From NCBI GenBank assembly GCA_022266195.1, contig WHVY01000002.1, positions 8,013,001-8,077,000 on the forward strand: a DNA stretch of 64,000 bases. The letters are read 5' to 3'. Position 1 is the first letter of the stretch. Every line of letters begins with the position of its first letter. This document shows positions 30,638 to 43,200 of this stretch, one piece after another. A program made the translations under genes and the position numbers. The DNA comes from Tetranychus cinnabarinus (Eukaryota > Arthropoda > Arachnida > Trombidiformes > Tetranychidae). A model generated the notes under the pieces. It was given only the letters and a program-made list of their open reading frames with translations. It was not told the DNA's origin and did no database searches.

Positions 30638-31910
30638 ATGAAATCACTGTTTTCCGCTATTTTGATCATCTTATTTGTTTCCCAGATAAACTGCCAATCC
30701 GATAAAAGGAAAAATAAGTTCAGAGGTCGTCGGCCAAATGTAAATTGTCATCTTAAACAGTTGCAATCATGTATAGAAAAGGTTGACCGTTACTCAAACC
30801 AAACTGAAGCCTACAAGTTGATAACTACCTCAAGAGGGATCGATGAAATTTGCTCGTAAGTAAACAATTGAACCATTTTTCAATGCATATGATATAAATC
30901 AACTCATATAAACCTATTTATGTTAACCCAATGTTACATTAATCATTAATCTATCCAGAAACTCTTTGGAAGGGTTGAATTGCCTGAAAGAACACATTGA
31001 CCAATGTGGTACACCAATCCAAAGAGAAATGTTTGAATTTACTATTGAGCAGTTCCAGAGGTCAATTGACCAGTTTTGTAAACCTGGAGAGTTACGCCAA
31101 GGTAAATTTATTTACATTTGTTAAAAATTGCTAAATCTTGATTACATATCATTAAATCTCGGTATGTTTATGATATAGTTGTTTACCCATTCCTCCTAAT
31201 TGAAATTGTAAATAACAGTATTGCATAGGCAATATCTCAAAGCTTTTCATGTTTCTGATTGAATATTTTGTTATTTTCAGAGTTTTTGAAACATTCACCC
31301 TGTATTGCTGATAACATTTTATCCAAGGATGATTATAAAAAGACATGTAATCAACCATATTTAGCTTCCATCGACAAGGTTAACAAGTTCGAAGACTTTG
31401 ATGATAGACTTGACCTTACCTGCTGTTCCTACAATCGCTGGGAAAACTGTTTCCTTGGGTAAGTTTTTTTATGCAACAATTTACCTTGATTAACACTCAA
31501 TCTCAAGATGGTTTATTTACCTTGGTTAATCTATTCAAAGTACGACAGTTTCCTTCCTTATAACTATTATCTAACCATCTGTAATCTCCAATCAACTAAT
31601 GCAATCAAAACTCATTGCACTTCAATGTTCCCTATTTAAAATAGCGAATAATAATGATTTGTATTTTATCTTTACCAGAATGGTTTCAGCTAAGTGTCAA
31701 GGATCAGGAAGAGAGGCTTTAACCAATTTCATGGAGAAGACGTTTGCCAGTTTAATCAACTTGGTTTGTAAACACCCGGAGTTTAATTTTGAAGCAAGTC
31801 GATGTAAATCACTCTACCCAGCTGACAATATCAAATTTGATCCAACCAAAGCAAATAATCCAATCACTAAATATTTAGCTTCGTATTTTCGTTTCTTATT
31901 GACAAACTAA
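30638..31910 (+). CDS. Secreted cysteine-rich protein, unassigned family
   Basis: Four exons, 30638..30855, 30959..31101, 31281..31458 and 31679..31910, give 256 residues with all junctions in phase. Residues 1-19 are a signal peptide (MKSLFSAILIILFVSQINC). After a basic stretch (KRKNKFRGRRP), Cys residues are spaced through an otherwise helical, charged sequence: LQSCIEK, EICS, LNCLKEHIDQCG, QFCKPG, SPCIADN, KTCNQ, then the doublet LTCCSYNRWENC, AKCQG, LVCKHPE and SRCKS. The even pattern plus a CC.Y..W..C block resembles a group of secreted proteins seen across arthropods whose function is undefined, and I cannot name it. No protease or lectin motif is visible. A haemolymph, salivary or cuticular role is possible. 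Confidence 0.75.
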
Positions 31911-33102
31911 TCTGAGTTTGGCCATGATTCATGATATTTAATCCATGAATATCCAGGATCTAAATTGACTCGGAAAATCTCCAATGTCTTTGTACGGTTG
32001 AATATGTAAAAAAGTGATCCAAGTTGTTTAAAATAAAAGATTTATTGTCCACAAAATAGGTTGCGGCTTAAAGCCATTTTTTAGTTCAAATGGCGTTTTT
32101 ATTTGATCATTGCTTGACTTTAGTGGATGAACCAGTCGACAGTTTAATAATGTGTTTCGTTCAAACAATGAGCGATGGCTGAAATATAACAAAATGTTTT
32201 TGTTTGAGCTTCAAATGAAATGGATAAAATATTAAACAGACTCCTGGAATGAGGTGAATTGAGGAATCAAGGAGAAACATAAAATTCAAAAAAATTGAAG
32301 GTAAAATGGGTCAACATTTAAATTAATATGGACGAGTAACAAAAACTATCATAGAATGATACAGAATAACAATTAATTTCTGTGAATTGTAATGTAGATT
32401 TTTCAAGAATTGAGGAAATTTATCCTAATATTGGTCCATTACCTCATCGATTGTGTATTAATGTCTGTTCAAAAGGTAAATTTGATAAATTGACGATCAC
32501 CATTTTGAGGTTTCGTCCAGTTGATCCAAGATTGATGCAAGTCAAGGTAACAATAATATATAATAATAACAATAGATATTTGATTTTTTCAAAATATTTG
32601 TTAAGGTGATTGAACAAGGTGAGTGTGCATAGATTAATTTATAGAAAAATGGAATTCAAATCGTAAATTTTGTATCGAAAAGTAGATAACTTGATCAACA
32701 AGCAGAAAATATAATTTTTAACAATCGATTCATCTATTTAACTGGTAATTTGAGCTATAAAGTATCGACATTAGACAATTCCTAATGTAGAATGCTTCGT
32801 TTGTTCGGTATAATCACAAGCTCTTTTCACCAAAACAAATATTAACAAGGATGAACAAATTGTCCATTTAAAATATAACACTAATAAGGATGAAAATGAA
32901 GTGATAGAAAGATTTGATACAATTCACAAGGAGGAAAAAAATCACAATTCACAATTGAGAGATGCCAAATAAAAGTAAAAAAAGGTGATGATTATCATCT
33001 ATAACTGAAAAATTATGATTTGGTGAAAATGTATTACCACGAATCCTTTGTTTCGAATTTTTTGTTCTTGATTCAATTGTATGTTACTGAGATCAAACCT
33101 CT
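31911..33102. other. Intergenic with one exon-like ORF
   Basis: Mostly AT-rich. An exon-like stretch on the plus strand at about 32398-32546 runs from a weak acceptor (AATGTAG) to a GTAACA donor and encodes RIEEIYPNIGPLPHRL, CSKGKFDKLTIT, RFRPVDPRLMQVK. A possible next mini-exon (VIEQ, before GTGAGT) lies near 32607-32618. The composition looks coding, but no start, partner exons or family could be found. It may be an orphan or decayed exon. Confidence 0.3.
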
Positions 33103-34222
33103 TTATGGCAAATCGAGTAAATTGTTGTCTTCATAGAGTTTATTTGTTATGTTGTAGGCCGTTTCCGAGAGTTCAGCCAAGTTAATCATTGTCTGTGTGT
33201 ACAGTGCTTTGTTGCCGCCTGGTTCACCACCAAAGGCTCTAATAATTAATTGTTCACGATTAGGTAATCCATACATAGCTAAGGATGCAGTTTTACGAAT
33301 AACCCATGGATGATATTTAGCTAATGTAGATTGATAAGCTGAACGAGCTGCAGGCCCAGTAGCTGCGAGATCTTCCAATTTGCTCACTTCAAGAATAAAC
33401 TTGGAAATGAATTCAAGTGCTCGGTGTAATCTAAGTAAAGTTCGGGCACCTGAGGAAAAAGTAGAATGAAAAAATACATTAGTTTAAGGAAAAATCAGGA
33501 TTGAATAAAGAGTAGCTTTGGTTTCGTTGGTCAAACAGTGACAATAACAAATTACATTTCATTACAATATATTAATTTCACAAGAAATTAGTTGATTTGC
33601 TAAGCATTCCCGGTTTGAATAGTTTGACGTGGCTTTTGACAACACCAATAATCCTCTCCCTGTTCCTGTCTTGTCGATGGAAATCAATCACTCATAAGGG
33701 TTTTTGTATTGTCTGCATTAACATCAACCTTAATTCTCATCACATGTAGATAAAAAATTGCAATACATAAAAAACACCTAAAATAATGAATTTATGATAT
33801 CAATAATCACCTGAAGGTCTGTCTTCACTTTTCAGCAGATTGTTTTTTGCTTCATATTCAATCATTGATTGTAATGTTTTGTAATCAGCTCCACAATTTT
33901 GATCGTTTCGATAGCATTCAAGAATATTGATTTTACTTTCAACATCTGACGTTACAAATGAAAATACGGTTCCTAGACAGTTGAAGAATCTGTTAAAGAA
34001 ACAAAAAAGACTATTAGATTGAATCGATAACAAAAGAAGACTTTGAAAAATAAACTGCCCAATCAATTGATGGGATCATCATGATAATAACAATTGGACT
34101 TACTTTTGAAGTTCTTTGTATGCTTCAATGTAAAGATCAAGGCTTAGAGCAGAGACATCCTCATTATATTTTTTAAGGCAATCGCACACTTTAACTACAT
34201 CGAAAGGGGTCTCACTGGCCAT
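33103..34222 (-). CDS. CPTP: Ceramide-1-phosphate transfer protein
   Basis: Three minus-strand exons, 34104..34222, 33811..33989 and 33103..33449, encode 214 residues, the same length as human CPTP. I chose the ATG at 34220-34222 (MASETPFDVVKVCDC) because the human protein starts at the equivalent place; the open frame further upstream lacks an ATG at its limit and reads as 5' UTR. GLTP-fold landmarks are present: LGTVFSFVTSDVESKI (lipid headgroup region with the conserved Asp), SGARTLLRLHRALEFI (Arg/Arg/His headgroup contacts), LAKYHPWVIRK (conserved His) and the C-terminal LYEDNNLLDLP. CPTP moves ceramide-1-phosphate from the trans-Golgi to other membranes and thereby tunes eicosanoid and autophagy signalling in mammals. 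All headgroup-binding positions I can recall are kept. Confidence 0.93.
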
Positions 34223-36520
34223 GGTAATTTGCACTGTATTACTGCTAACAACAGATGATTCCGAACTGATTGGTTGGTGTAAAGATGAGCTGAATAAATA
34301 TAAAAAAATAAACAAGCAAAACAGGAAGGTAAATTTGGTGAAAGAATAATTGAGAAAAAGGAAGGAAAAAGGTTGACAAGCAGAAGCAGTTTGTTGTTTA
34401 TTCAAATGAGCATTCTTCCCGATTCTTGAAATAATTTGATGATGATGATGATTTCTATTGATTATGTAAGGGTTAACTGATGATTTTAACCAACTAATAG
34501 AGGGTGAAATATAACTATAATACAAATTTTGAGGATGACATCTCTGGATGCCTATTTTGCTGTTGATCGTTGTCTCACCAATGAACAGATGATTCTGTTG
34601 ATAATGCATTGAAAGGCAAGCAGAAGCAGCTCTAATATTCACTAGAAATAGATCTCAACTCAGCATTACTCGTATTCCAATTGAATTGATTCAATTGATT
34701 CAATCTCCTCTTTTTTTGCTACACAATTGAAAGATTAAAATCTATTAATTTAGAGTATATTTACCTTCTCACTTCTATGGAATCAAGAAGTTCTAGATTT
34801 TGGATCCACCTTTTCCGATTTGATCTCTATTCTCCGTATGAAAGGTCAAAACCAATCAAGCTAAGTAAACACAGAAAGAAGAACAAGTAGAATTAAGGAA
34901 TAATAAATTTAATTTTTAATAAAACACAATAGATTGGGTGAAAAAATGGCACAAAAATAATTCCCAAATCAATAGATTTACTCACCTAGACAAGAAACAA
35001 CTCAACTGCTTCTGGTGAAAACAAAGTGGCTTCTGATTCACAACACATCTGTATTCAATTTGATGTTAGCTTTACACTATTTTCTCTCTTTTACTCTATT
35101 GATGAGTGAGATTGCTTTTAATGATTAACGAATCACATTTCCTTCTTCTTCTATTAGCTTTAATTATCATCAAGCTGAAAATTTAAAGTAAACCGGTTCT
35201 CAAGGATCTGTTGACCATTTGAAGTTTCAAATAGCCAGAAGTTAAACACAAGTGAGAAACATCATTTCTTGTGGTAGCAATTAGTGTCTAATTGGAATCG
35301 TCCAATTTTTCTTTAACAAAATTCTATTTCTAATCAATATGCTTTGACCAGGATCACTGAGGATAAGCTAATCAACTTGTTAAAAATCCACTTTGGATAA
35401 GAAAGTTCAATCTTTTGCCATTTCTCGTCAGTTTGTAGCTGCAAATGGATTTGACAGAAATAGATTCATTGTTTGCTTTAGTATTACGTTAGTTATTGTT
35501 TAAAATCCAGTCAACAATCAAGTCAATCATATTGATCAATTATTTGATGGGTGAAGATCTTTAATATCTATCAAGTAATTTCATTGATAGATTGGTTTAA
35601 ATGATTGTCTTCTGATTTTCCTTCTCTCTTTGAAACTCGACTTGAAAGTCATTTCAAATGATCGGTTTGAAGATTTTGTTGATTTAAATAATTTTCCCAG
35701 ATTGAATCAGTAAACAGTCTCAATAGTTGACAATGCTTAATCTCAACGATATAATTAAGGTTTCCATCATATTTTCAAATAACGGTAATACAAATTCAAA
35801 ACAAACTCATTACAACCTTATTTATAATTGTCAACTTGAATGCATGTTGGATACTTAATGAAGAATGGCGGTTAATTTGATGGTTACTAACTGATAGTTA
35901 ATCTTACAAATCATCTTGACCATTATTTAATGATAATTTTATCATGACAGTCAGGTGATCTATTTGTTTGTTGAATAGCACCCTTATGAAGAGCTAAGAA
36001 ATTAACATTTCAATTATAAACACAATTTGAGTGAAGATAAAATATGAATTTGCTTGGCTAAGAATTGTTGATTGGTGAAGAGAAGAACTTGATTCGTCAT
36101 CACTTAACAACGACTAGGCAACATAAACTCTCCATTATAATTCATGTAAAATAGTGAAACTTGTTGAGTTGATTGTCTAAATAAACCTTAATGTAAAATG
36201 TTAATTGTAATATTTGTTTCTCTCCGTTAATAATCTTTCTTATCTTGAATTTAAAACAATAGGGTGTTTGTTAATTGGTTAACCTTATTGGTTACTAGAT
36301 GGATATCTTCAACTGACTGGTTGCCATTTTGGTTGCTTTACCCGCTTTTTAAACTTGTGAACAAAGCGTTGTCACAATGATTTTTTAATCAACTTTAAAC
36401 ATAATAAATATTCAACTTAAAACGCCTCAGTGCCTGTTAAGATCTTGTTCATCAAATTAAGCCTCTCGTTTGATTGTTTGTAATCTCTCTTACCTAAATC
36501 AACCGCAGTTATCAGCAGAA
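34223..36520. other. Divergent intergenic region (CPTP / MIF4GD)
   Basis: About 2.3 kb between the divergent starts of CPTP and MIF4GD. The first 420 bp are an open frame on the CPTP strand without a usable start and probably 5' UTR. It includes a GATGATGAT run (34437-34450) that would read as His. No other feature seen. Confidence 0.5.
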
Positions 36521-37360
36521 ATGCCTTCAAGTACATCAACAACCTCATCGATTGAAGATCCAGTGGACACCAATGGCCACGGTAGTTCTCTTGATTTCAC
36601 TAAAATGGGATTTCCTTCGGATTACGTGGACATTATTATACAGGCTATCGATAATCCAAATAATTTGACCCACGAACAGTTAGAGGAATTAGCGAGAACC
36701 GTTTGTGCTAAAGCCTTTGAAAAATCTTTATACAGTTATCCATTGTCATCTGTACTTGTTACAATTTGTGATAAAGATGCCAATCAAGTATTTACACAAT
36801 CATTAATCAATTGTTGTCGTGAATGGTACTTGGATAGAAGTAGATTACGACCAAGTGATAGCCATAATACAAGTCCAAGAAAGTACCGTTGGGCAGCCTA
36901 TGTTGCCTTTCTCACTGACTTTTACCTTAATCTTAAATCTAAACTTCGTGGTGTCATATTGAAGGAAAACCTTGATGATGAGGATGAAAGCAGCCATAGT
37001 GAAGAGGATGGACAATCTGATGATGATGGACCAGTACCAACCTTACATACTGAATTTGCTGATCTTCTTTATGATTGCGGCGAAGACATTGTTAGAGGTT
37101 TAGATACAACAAATTCACCTACAGCAGAAGTTGAATGTCTACTTAATATACTTCGAACTGTTGGAAAATCCCTGGAAAAAGATAGGCCTGAACGAATGAA
37201 TGAACTGATTTCACAATTAAAGGTTACCTTTATTGGACCTGTTTCCTCTAGATTATCCGATATGTGTGTTAAATCTATCCTCCAGATGATTGAATGTGCA
37301 GCTAGTGGATGGACTTTTGATCAAAGTCAAGCGTCTTATTATTATCCTTCCCTTTCATGA
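36521..37360 (+). CDS. MIF4GD: MIF4G domain protein, MIF4GD/SLIP1-like
   Basis: A single exon of 279 residues. The open frame begins at 36470 but the first ATG is at 36521 (MPSSTSTTSS), so I start there. After a Ser/Thr-rich leader, a compact MIF4G-type helical domain runs to the end. The segments AAYVAFLTDFYLNLK, EVECLLNILRTVGKSLEK, RMNELISQLK and ECAASGWTFDQSQASYYYPSLS align in order with human MIF4GD, which ends with a similar AAGW...YYY motif. MIF4GD (SLIP1) bridges stem-loop binding protein on histone mRNA and translation initiation factors. An acidic insert (DDEDESSHSEEDGQSDDD) at about residues 168-185 is extra compared with the human protein of 222 residues. PAIP1-like identity is less likely because no PABP-binding motif is evident. 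Confidence 0.8.
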   Translation: MPSSTSTTSSIEDPVDTNGHGSSLDFTKMGFPSDYVDIIIQAIDNPNNLTHEQLEELARTVCAKAFEKSLYSYPLSSVLVTICDKDANQVFTQSLINCCREWYLDRSRLRPSDSHNTSPRKYRWAAYVAFLTDFYLNLKSKLRGVILKENLDDEDESSHSEEDGQSDDDGPVPTLHTEFADLLYDCGEDIVRGLDTTNSPTAEVECLLNILRTVGKSLEKDRPERMNELISQLKVTFIGPVSSRLSDMCVKSILQMIECAASGWTFDQSQASYYYPSLS

Positions 37361-38379
37361 TCACCTGTACAATATCATCCTGATTTAATAATTTCAACGA
37401 TCAATCAGCATGTATATTTCGATGAATCTTCATCTTTTTAACCTGCAATTCTCAATTGACGTTTGAGTCTTCCACAAATTGTTTCATATTTTTTGTTGAA
37501 CAATGTCACTTCTCGTGTACTCAAAAATTTCCCTACTCATGCAAGCTCATCAAATCAACAAGTATCAGCTGTTTTAAATCATACCTGTGTAATTGTAATA
37601 TTGTAATATTATAATTGAGATAAAGTTATTTTATATTAAACTACCGATGATATTTCTATTCCTGCAACTCTTATTTTCTGGTTGATTTGAGTATTGATGA
37701 CTCTAACACGAATCAACAAGAGTGAACTTGAGATTGAACTGAACTTAACCAGTCAAGAGACTGTAGTTATCTATTAAAGTAACCATATTGATGATGTATC
37801 AAAATCAACTATGAAAATGAAGTGAAAAGACAGGAAAAGAATTAAATTGTAGTAAAAGTTGGTACCAAAAGTGAGAAATTAAATTTATAAAGACAGTTGC
37901 TATTATTGTAGTAACTAGCTTTACTATTATCATCTTAATCATCATCAAACTTCCTAAAATTGACTATTTCACTCACTTCTCACTCTCTCTCTCTCAATTT
38001 GATGATTACAATTGATCGCAACCATTAACCAATTCTTCCCTCCAAGGATCAATCTAAATGTATCTCAAACAATCATAATAATCATCATAAAAGCAAGCAT
38101 CAAATAAACAGAAGACAACAACAATAAAAGTAATAACGATAAAACTAAATACATTGAAATGTAACCGGTAGTTGGTAAAGTGAAATATTAATTGCCAAGA
38201 ATCAATGAAAAATCAAACACAATCAAATTAAAAAAGCATTTCTCTTCGTCGTCCTTTTCCTTCTCGTCGTATGTAAAATTGAAGCATAAGTAGTGAGATC
38301 TCAGAAAACTGTTAAATCCTTTAAACACTATTAACACGGACCATTAAAGAAATGTACTTCATTTTTACTAATCGATATG
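37361..38379. other. Intergenic
   Basis: 3' flank of MIF4GD and upstream flank of the cuticle gene. A short CT microsatellite lies at 37981-37996. No gene seen. Confidence 0.5.
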
Positions 38380-38420
38380 TATATATATAGGAGTCAGCTT
38401 ATAATCAACAATTGATCAGT
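38380..38420 (+). promoter_or_regulatory. Core promoter of the cuticle protein gene (TATA plus Inr)
   Basis: A TATATATATA run at about 38380-38389 is followed about 30-38 bp later by TCAGT (38416-38420), the arthropod initiator consensus. The ATG of the cuticle gene is 107 bp further on. The spacing suggests a focused, TATA-driven promoter, as is usual for strongly and stage-specifically expressed cuticle genes. Confidence 0.6.
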
Positions 38421-38526
38421 TTGATTAAGATCGAAGAACAATCAACAACAGAAATTGTCAAAGTATTATAAAGACGACAACATTGAGAGTCGAGTTGGAT
38501 AAATTAACCAGTGATATCAAAGCAAA

Positions 38527-39462
38527 ATGTTAGTGTTTAGTGTTGGTTTGTTTCATCTGTTAATACTTTGTTTATCATTGTTGACACCATGTTTCGCTCA
38601 GATTCCTGGACCACTACAACCTGTACCTAGAAGTCAAACATACCAAGGAAGAGATTCAGATGGAACCTACTCATTTGGTTATACAGTCAACGAGCCAAGT
38701 GGAACCACTAAATTTAGGCAAGAGTCTGGTGATGGAGCTGGTAACCGGCAAGGATCATATGGACTGGAGGAGAAAGACAGTCAACGGATAGTGTTTAATT
38801 ATGCCACAAAACCCAAGAGTAGTACTCAATATATAAATCATCCTGTACCACTAACAAGCCAACATAATGATCAAGGTCCCATGATATTGTCTCCTATACC
38901 CTCTTCGTCATCGGGTTCATCTTCAAACCAGGGTTCTATGGAGGGATCAGCAGATGGTGGTTTCCAGCCATCATTTGAATCTCGTGGTCATGAAATGGAG
39001 GACTACAATCGCTTCAACAACAATCCTGCCTTTGATGAAGATTTTGATTTTGAGGGACGTAAATTTGGCAACCCAAGAATGAGACAATCATCAAATACTC
39101 ATTGGGATGGTGGTGATTCAGTTAATGGTGGACAAGGCTCAAGTGGATCTGGACCTTGGAATAAACAAGGCAACGGTGGGGAACATAATGGACACCATCA
39201 TCATTCCCAATCTCAACCTCAATCTCATTCTCATCCTCATTCCCATCATCATCATCAACCCGGCGGAGAACCTGATCAACGTGGAGAAGAGTTTGGAATG
39301 GGAGAAAATCGAGAGCTAACCAGTGAACCAGGAAATTACGATCGATTAGTAGCTTATCTTGCCAACCAAAGACCAAATGGACCACCATTACCACCTCCAC
39401 CACCTCCTGCTCACCACAGACAGCCGATGAGACCAGAAGATTTTCCCTACAAATCAAGATAA
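38527..39462 (+). CDS. R&R-type cuticle protein with His- and Pro-rich tail
   Basis: A single exon of 311 residues. Residues 1-24 are a signal peptide ending in CFAQ. The chitin-binding R&R consensus follows at about 43-98: DGTYSFGYTVNEPSG, KFRQESGDGAGNRQGSYGL, RIVFNYAT. This domain forms a half-barrel that binds chitin in arthropod cuticle. The long C-terminal part is low complexity: Ser/Gly-rich, then a HHHHSQSQPQSHSHPHS-type His block and a terminal PPPPPPPAHH run. It is exported to the cuticle. The lack of the usual intron behind the signal peptide is notable. The preceding promoter has a TATA box and an initiator. Confidence 0.92.
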   Translation: MLVFSVGLFHLLILCLSLLTPCFAQIPGPLQPVPRSQTYQGRDSDGTYSFGYTVNEPSGTTKFRQESGDGAGNRQGSYGLEEKDSQRIVFNYATKPKSSTQYINHPVPLTSQHNDQGPMILSPIPSSSSGSSSNQGSMEGSADGGFQPSFESRGHEMEDYNRFNNNPAFDEDFDFEGRKFGNPRMRQSSNTHWDGGDSVNGGQGSSGSGPWNKQGNGGEHNGHHHHSQSQPQSHSHPHSHHHHQPGGEPDQRGEEFGMGENRELTSEPGNYDRLVAYLANQRPNGPPLPPPPPPAHHRQPMRPEDFPYKSR

Positions 39463-40277
39463 AGGGATAAACATTGAAAAAAGCATAATTTTCAATTCAA
39501 AATCATAGTCATTATTCCATTCCAAATCATCATTTATTGGATTGTCAATTCCTCATTTTTAATCATTTTTTTTCTTTCTTTTTTCAATATTTTGATACTC
39601 ATTTTGATAATTTCAACTCCAACCTAACTTGTAACATTAATCCCCATCAAGTTTTTGCTTTATCAACTTTTGTAACCAACACCAATCATCAAAATATGAC
39701 TTTATTGATGATAAGATTATCATTTCATTGTCTAGTTATATTTTATATAGAGATAATTCAATAACCAATTGATCAATAAAGTTTATCAAACAAATATTAA
39801 AAGATGTTATTTAATTGTTGAAAATTTTGGGAAACTAGAGAGAAAGAAAGGTTTACACACCAAAAGATGGTGCTGTTGAGGTTAAAAAGTTTACCATTTT
39901 TGTTTCTCAAATTTGGCGGCTAAAAATGGTTAACCAATAAGCAATCTGATACGTAATTTGGGGGGTGAAAGCAACCAACTGGTTTCTTCAACCAAACAAG
40001 CCAGCAACCAGAGAGTCTCTATTGTTACTTTAAACTCTCAATTGACTCTCTTAAAGCTAACCAGGGCAGCCTTTTTGTGTATTAAATTTTTCCCCTTCGC
40101 TATCTTCTTTCTCTTTGATCTCTCTGTACAAAGAGTAGGCTAACATTTTACTCTTTGTCCCGTCTAAATCCAGTGTTTTCAATATGGAGCCGTCTATTAG
40201 TTTTTAGAGCGTTTACTGGATTTTTTTGGTTGCTTTGTACGTGTCGTGATTACAATACATACCCAATACATGTCTTC
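39463..40277. other. Intergenic / 5' UTR
   Basis: 3' flank of the cuticle gene, then an open but ATG-less frame from 40155 that is probably 5' UTR of the next gene. No other feature seen. Confidence 0.45.
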
Positions 40278-43200
40278 ATGTTCTACACAAAGAGTAGACC
40301 TCAGTTAATGGATTCATCCAATTTACCAGATATCCTTAATTCCCATTTACCACCTCCGCCACCGCCACCCCATTCATCTAGCCATCACCATCATCACCAT
40401 CATAATCATCATCATGTAAATCACCATCATCCCTATCTTCGTTCAGGCTGTTCTCGTGATAGTGATGCTGAAACCAGCACAACAAAGTCTTGTTTAGCCT
40501 GCTCTGGATTATCCATAAGATGGTTTATTTTGTCAATCTCATTTATTGGCCTTGTCTGTACGGTCATAGGTACCTTTCTTGGTGCTGCTAGGCCCACCGG
40601 CAAGGAACATTTAACATTAGCGCTTCTCATGATTGGTAAGTTTTTTTTCCAACCTAAACCTATTCTTTTAAGTTCACTATAATAATCTTCATCATCTTCA
40701 TTATCTATGACCATTCTGTTATCTATTCATTTTAAGATAATCTTTTTTCCTTCCTATTCCTCGCCCTTTGTTTAATATTTACTCAGCTGTTGAACTTCTG
40801 TTGAGATTTTCAGTTATCTGGCCAATTTTAAATAATTGAGCTGTAAAACTATTCTCAACTTGAAACATTCATTGTCATCATATGTTGTCTTTTCTGCTTT
40901 GCGCCTACTGCGCTAATGCTCAATCTATTGTCTATTTCTTATGATGAAATACTCTAATTTGTATGGTGATTTTCATCGATAAACTTCCAATCTCCGTTCT
41001 TGACTGTTTCATGTTAAAATTATCTGTCAACCTGGTCTTTTGAATAAATGTCTTCAACATTTTTGAGCCAAGAAATTCTTTATTATAGTCCTTCAAAAGT
41101 AGGCTTAGAGTCCACGCAATATCGATTAATCTAAGAATTATCAATGCTCACTTAAACCTATGAAATGTACATGTTGGTTGCTTGTTACTTTCACAGATGC
41201 TGTTTTTAGTATCCCTCCAATGTATCTCTCTAACAATGGGCCTAAAATGTTATGTAAATGGAGGTCTGAAAATGTTGGTCAGTTTATAGAGCAAGAAATT
41301 TTGATGAAAAGATCCAAGTTTGTTGCGTTACTCAATGATTGGTATAACAAGAATGAATCAATTGTTTATTATTAATTCACTATTTCATTTTTTTAGGTAT
41401 TTTTATCACAATTTTTTTTTGAAAATTTCAATCAATTACAATGTAATTTGTTTAATTGAAAATGAACGGTCAGTAACTAAATTTAGCTCTTTGTAACGCG
41501 ATATATTTTTGTTGATTCACATCATTAATAAACTAGACACGTTAGTAAATGATCAAAAAATAAATCAATTACGATGGTTTTATTTGTTAGCAATAACTTT
41601 CACCCTTTATTCATATGACTTTGCATCCAATTGACATATTCTGATACTTTAGTGTAAATTCCTGGATAACCAGCCCTTGCACAGCCGTTTCCGTTTGAAA
41701 CAATTCCAATCACAAATGATCTTTTCTCTTTGTCTTCTGGATTCATTTTTGCAAATTTAACCAAAGGTCCACCCGAGTCACCCTGTAAATGACCCAAAAT
41801 TAATTATATTTTACTTCACAATTTGAGCTTGACTGCCTTTTACTCTGATTTTTGATCTGCTCAAAAATAAACAGCCCAATAACTAGCTAAAAGCTTTGAC
41901 CTCTTTGGCCTTACCTTTTCCGGTAGTAAACAATGAATAAATAGTAATACAATATTGAATTGCCCTTTTTTTCAGTTTAATACCTTTTTAACTTAAAAGT
42001 AATTTAGGGAAATGATCAAACTTTCTATTTACCTGACATGTATCTCGTCCTCCGGTCACAAATCCTGCACATATCTCAGTTTTGGACCTATAGTGAGGAT
42101 ATGCTTTAGCACAAACGTCCGATCGAAGTAAAGCCAATTGAACCCATCTCATCTTATCCGATTTAAAGCCACCTTCGCGTGTTGCTCCCCATCCGGATGC
42201 AATTGAATTACCAGTAAATTCTTGGCCTTGCTCAGGCAGGCAAGCAGAGCAAATAGCGCCATTCCCATTGCGAGTTCCACTGGTAAAGCGTATGGGTTCA
42301 GCCAGCTCAAGCAATCCAATATCATCATTCATTAAGGTTGAACTGTAACCAGGATGAACAATTTTCCGAGAGACTGGATAAGTTACTCCACTATACCAAA
42401 ACAAACCTCCAGCTCTAACTGCAAGTTTACCTGGACCGCTTAAAAATAATGAAATGAATTTGAATGATGTCTGATGAAATGATTAATCTAAATTAGCAAC
42501 ATTTTAAAAAATGGGTTTGATGTTCTACTTGATTCTCACATGAAAAGGACAACCATGAAATAGCCATTTCAGTCTATTTCCTCTCTAGGCTATTTTCAGA
42601 GGCTATGAAAATGCTAAGGCAAAAAAACGATTTTCAAATTTTTCTACTCTCATCCAGATTCAGATTCTGATAATTTATCGATTGCTTTTAGCCTGGTTTA
42701 ATTTAAGCTCTAACAGGTCAATTGTCAGCATGAATTTTGACAATAAACAAAAAAATCTCCTAATCATAGAGCTACTATTAAAAGCTAATGTCAAGTTGAT
42801 AATTGGTTAGTGAACAGCTAAAAGCTTTTTCCTTTGATTGTTACATTATTCAGCAATATTGGTGGATTAATAGACTATCATTATTAACTGAAATGATGGT
42901 AGTTATTAAATTATTTTTAAACTAACGTTAAACAATGAGCAGCAGAAAGCACATATCGTTCATTGATTATAGTTGCTCCGCAATGTGCTCGTCCATTTAG
43001 AGTTAATGAACATTGCCAGCAAAAGTCACCTGGAACTGCATATGAGCCACCAACTATTGCGGCAAAAGGTTGACCATCTGAAGAACCATTTGATGAACTT
43101 TGCAAATCAACTTCCAAATCTATTTCCATGTCACTTTCACGAACCAAATGTGAATGAACACTATTATTCAAACTGGCCTCTCTTGTAGTCCGTCTTTTTG

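Noticed and set aside
34223..34642. N-terminal extension of CPTP
   Set aside because: The frame begins with GTG, is rich in His/Phe low complexity and has no counterpart in CPTP; the ATG at 34222 gives exactly the family length.
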